Positions 5,164-6,494 of a stretch of DNA of 6,494 nucleotides are shown in pieces. Both the position numbers and the translations under genes were made by a program. Each line of letters begins with the position of its first letter. The stretch's first letter is position 1. Below the pieces are notes generated by a model. The model saw nothing but the letters and a program-made list of their open reading frames with translations, did no database searches and was not told the origin of the DNA. Source of the DNA: an uncultured Clostridium sp. (GTDB taxonomy: Bacteria > Bacillota > Clostridia > TANB77 > CAG-508); NCBI GenBank assembly GCA_900557045.1, contig USQY01000066.1:1-6494 (forward strand), read 5' to 3'.

Positions 5164-5383
5164 GGAATTTGGGACGTTTTTCTTTTCCTCTTTTTGGGGT
5201 AGCATCGAGAGAGAATATAATAAAGTAAAAAATTTTGAAAATGTAATTTTCATTTTCAAAATTTTTTATTTTAAGGAATTTGGGCGTTTTTCTTTTCTTT
5301 TTTTGTGGGAGCACCGAGAGAAAAAATAATAAAATAAAAAAATTTTTGAAAATGTAATCTTCAGTTTCAACAGTTTCTAAGCG
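5162..5383 (+). repeat. Tandem imperfect duplication, 111-bp period, downstream of greA
   Basis: AAGGAATTTGGG begins at 5162 and again at 5273. Both units continue with CGTTTTTCTTTTC, a GGG(T/A)GCA(T/C)CGAGAGA core (5195-5216 and 5306-5327), an A/T-rich stretch and TTTTGAAAATGTAAT. The first unit then folds straight back (arm at 5251-5267). In the second unit the fold-back is delayed by about 110 extra bases, giving the large palindrome. The first unit starts at the greA stop codon (5161-5163). Confidence 0.85.
5227..5267 (+). terminator. AT-rich perfect hairpin, likely greA terminator
   Basis: A 17-bp perfect stem (5227-5243 with 5251-5267) has the loop TAATTTT, and weaker pairing continues outward for about 5 bp. 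The right arm ends in TTTTTTATTTT. It is the first strong hairpin after greA, 63 bases past the stop. The stem is AT-rich with only three G:C pairs, so terminator strength is uncertain. It is also the core of the first repeat unit. Confidence 0.6.
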
Positions 5384-5505
5384 AAATCTCTTGAGACTCT
5401 CCGTGGCTTAAAACACGCACCCCTCAAGTTGATTTCTGCTAAGAAACTGTATGAAACTTGCGTTAACATTTTCAAAAATTTTTTTATTTTATTATTTTTT
5501 CTCCG
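5315..5505. repeat. Large palindromic repeat element with 38-bp perfect arms
   Basis: Bases 5318-5355 and 5466-5503 are perfect reverse complements over 38 bases. Pairing then continues inward with gaps: AGTTTCA; CAGTTTCT(A/T)AGC (5371-5382) with GCTAAGAAACTG (5439-5450); GAAATC with GATTTC; CTTGAG with CTCAAG. It ends at an apical region around 5397-5420 that contains CGTG/CACG. The whole thus forms one imperfect hairpin of about 190 bases. No credible reading frame is inside. Candidates are a miniature inverted-repeat transposable element (MITE) or a transcribed structured RNA. It could also act as terminator for greA or for deoD, whose stop lies 94 bases to the right. Confidence 0.8.
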
Positions 5506-5598
5506 AATGTGTGTGGTGGATGAGAGGCGATGTTTGATTTTATGGGTGTATGAGTTTATGAGAATATGGGGGCATTCTTTTGTTTGTTTTTTGGAAAT
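5506..5598. other. GT-rich spacer between palindrome and deoD
   Basis: These 93 bases are G/T-rich on the plus strand, unlike the A/T-only surroundings. No gene, compact hairpin or T-run terminator is visible here. deoD transcripts probably end in the palindromic element beyond it. Confidence 0.4.
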
Positions 5599-6315
5599 TT
5601 ATAAAATAGCAGTTTCTAAGGCTAGTATAATCATGTTGTTTAATGATTTTTCTCTGGCTTCGGCAGAGATTTCTTGCTTTTTATAGTGTGAGTCTACTAC
5701 TGTAAGTAAGCATGCAGCTTTTTTATTTAAATATTTTGCTGTGTAGAATAGGGCAAAGGCTTCCATTTCACAGGCTGAAATTTTTAAATCTGATGGTAAT
5801 CTGTTTAATAAAGTATTAATGTCTTCAATATAATAATCGAAACATTCGCTACAAAGGGCGTTCCCTTCAATACATTTGATATTCAATTTTTCGGCGGTTT
5901 GTTTAATTTTATTATTTAAATCTAAATCAGATTCTATTAAATGGCAATCTTTATTATTTAATGCTTTAGCAAAATTTCCTTCTGTATAACTTTTTTTAAC
6001 TAGAACTGTATCCATTAAATTTAATGAATCATCATAAGCTCCACAAGAACCTATGCGTATTATAGTTTCTACATCATAGAATTTATATAACTCATAACAA
6101 TAAATTCCCATGCTAGGCATTCCCATTCCAGAAGCAAATACTGTTATTTCCTTCCCTTTGTAAGTTCCTGTGTATGCCAAAATATTTCTAACAGAATTAA
6201 CAAGTCTTGAGTTTTCTAAAAAGTTTTCTGCAATATATTTTGCACGAAGTGGGTCTCCTGGACATAGAACTGTTTTAGTTATGTCTTCTTTTTTTGAACT
6301 GATATGTGGTGTCAT
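5599..6315 (-). CDS. deoD: Purine-nucleoside phosphorylase (hexameric, DeoD type)
   Basis: This cytosolic enzyme of purine salvage splits purine (deoxy)nucleosides with phosphate into the base and (deoxy)ribose-1-phosphate. The 238 aa match the usual length of the hexameric family. Key residues by alignment to E. coli DeoD are visible: H4, contributed to the neighbouring subunit; phosphate ligands G20 and R24 in PGDPLRA, R43, R87 and S90 in IRIGSCGAY; the ribose-binding CEMEAFAL (E183, M184, E185); and the catalytic D208 in TVVDS, with R221 as its partner. GMGMPSMGIY (63-72) is also typical. GGAGGAG (6324-6330, minus strand) lies about 8 bases before the ATG. It is alone, with its own promoter, convergent with greA. 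DeoD is distinguished from the trimeric PNP family by length and motifs, so the assignment is firm. Confidence 0.96.
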   Translation of the reverse strand: MTPHISSKKEDITKTVLCPGDPLRAKYIAENFLENSRLVNSVRNILAYTGTYKGKEITVFASGMGMPSMGIYCYELYKFYDVETIIRIGSCGAYDDSLNLMDTVLVKKSYTEGNFAKALNNKDCHLIESDLDLNNKIKQTAEKLNIKCIEGNALCSECFDYYIEDINTLLNRLPSDLKISACEMEAFALFYTAKYLNKKAACLLTVVDSHYKKQEISAEAREKSLNNMIILALETAIL

Positions 6316-6348
6316 AGTAAAATCTCCTCCTTTGTTTTTTATGAAGTG

Positions 6349-6377
6349 ATTGTATAGCTTGTTTAGTGAAATGTCAA
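6349..6377 (-). promoter_or_regulatory. Sigma-A promoter of deoD
   Basis: On the minus strand a perfect TTGACA (6372-6377) is followed by a 17-base spacer and TACAAT (6349-6354), five of six to consensus. It lies about 34 bases before the ATG, leaving a leader of roughly 27 bases. That is too short for a riboswitch. Confidence 0.85.
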
Positions 6378-6394
6378 TTACTAAAAAAATACTT

Positions 6395-6411
6395 TGAAAA
6401 ATTATTTTTCA
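6395..6411. other. Short perfect palindrome upstream of the deoD promoter
   Basis: TGAAAAAT and ATTTTTCA flank a single T (6403) as a perfect dyad, about 18 bases upstream of the deoD -35. It is a possible protein-binding site, but such AT palindromes arise easily in this composition. Confidence 0.3.
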
Positions 6412-6423
6412 GTATTGTAAATT

Positions 6424-6494
6424 TTTTTGGGACTAACCTCTGTGACTTGTAAGTGAAAATGTCCCAAATTTTGATTCAGTTTGTAAATGAAAAT
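6424..6494. repeat. Short direct and inverted repeats at the window edge (possible insertion-element end)
   Basis: TTTGGGAC (6426-6433) and GTCCCAAA (6461-6468) are perfect inverted copies. TTGTAAGTGAAAAT (6447-6460) recurs as TTGTAAATGAAAAT (6481-6494), one mismatch, 34 bases later and right at the window end. A cluster of inverted and repeated boxes of this kind is typical of transposase-binding ends of some insertion sequences, but no transposase is visible. Confidence 0.4.

Noticed and set aside
5059..5329. Open frames on both strands over the greA end and the first repeat units
   Set aside because: They are made largely of repeat and low-complexity sequence. The rightward one starts inside greA out of frame and neither has a convincing ribosome-binding site.
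5609..5620. CAGTTTCTAAG shared by the palindrome (5371-5381) and the deoD 3' end
   Set aside because: The match is 11 bases in an AT-rich sequence and lies in the normal deoD coding sequence at a non-conserved C-terminus. It is most likely chance, though a junction remnant cannot be excluded.
5429..5686. 85-codon rightward frame from the palindrome into deoD
   Set aside because: It starts inside the palindromic arm and ends antisense to the real deoD gene, with no ribosome-binding site.
6316..6348. Purine riboswitch upstream of deoD
   Set aside because: The promoter leaves a leader of only about 27 bases, too short for an aptamer, and no purine-aptamer junction sequence is visible.
6447..6494. 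CRISPR-like repeat with 34-base step
   Set aside because: Only two copies of a 14-base box are visible, the intervening sequence shares its own inverted repeat with the flank, and there are no cas genes. An insertion-element end is a better explanation.

Overview
This is an AT-rich window with clean Shine-Dalgarno sites (AGGAGG type), TTGACA/TATAAT-type promoters and the standard genetic code. A SpoVM peptide (1306-1380, +) facing convergently towards rpmB (1506-1703, -) is the arrangement known around Bacillus spoVM. Together with a GH18 cell-wall hydrolase and a clostridial-looking Cys-rich mini-protein, this points to a spore-forming low-GC Firmicute, most likely a member of the Clostridia. 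The species cannot be read from the sequence.

Layout from left to right. Positions 36-57 hold the end of a dispersed repeat. A strong promoter (86-114) then drives scpB (142-822), the kleisin-partner subunit of the SMC condensin, which here stands without an adjacent scpA. scpB ends at a very strong hairpin terminator (841-891), shared with a convergent 41-aa Cys-rich protein (877-1002, -). From a shared intergenic region with three 20-bp-spaced direct repeats, a rightward mini-operon encodes a 49-aa hydrophobic peptide (1136-1285) and SpoVM. A bidirectional terminator (1436-1493) separates it from rpmB. Then come a membrane-anchored GH18 glycosidase (1873-3615), an unrecognised 321-aa protein (3673-4638) whose ribosome-binding site lies at the edge of a hairpin, and greA (4687-5163) with its own promoter overlapping the end of the preceding gene. 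deoD, a purine nucleoside phosphorylase (5599-6315, -), has its own consensus promoter.

The 435-bp space between greA and deoD is filled by repeats. Two 111-bp-spaced copies of one unit are present, the second expanded into a roughly 190-bp palindrome with 38-bp perfect arms. Its outer end (core TGGGAGCACCGAGAG) recurs in inverted orientation as an exact 22-bp match at positions 36-57, so it is a dispersed element of this genome. The last 70 bases hold another set of short direct and inverted repeats that could be the end of an insertion element just outside the window.

Functionally the window mixes housekeeping genes (chromosome segregation, ribosome, transcription elongation, purine salvage) with sporulation or envelope genes. 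No large new system is visible. The most interesting points are the micro-gene cluster at 877-1380 and the palindromic repeat family.
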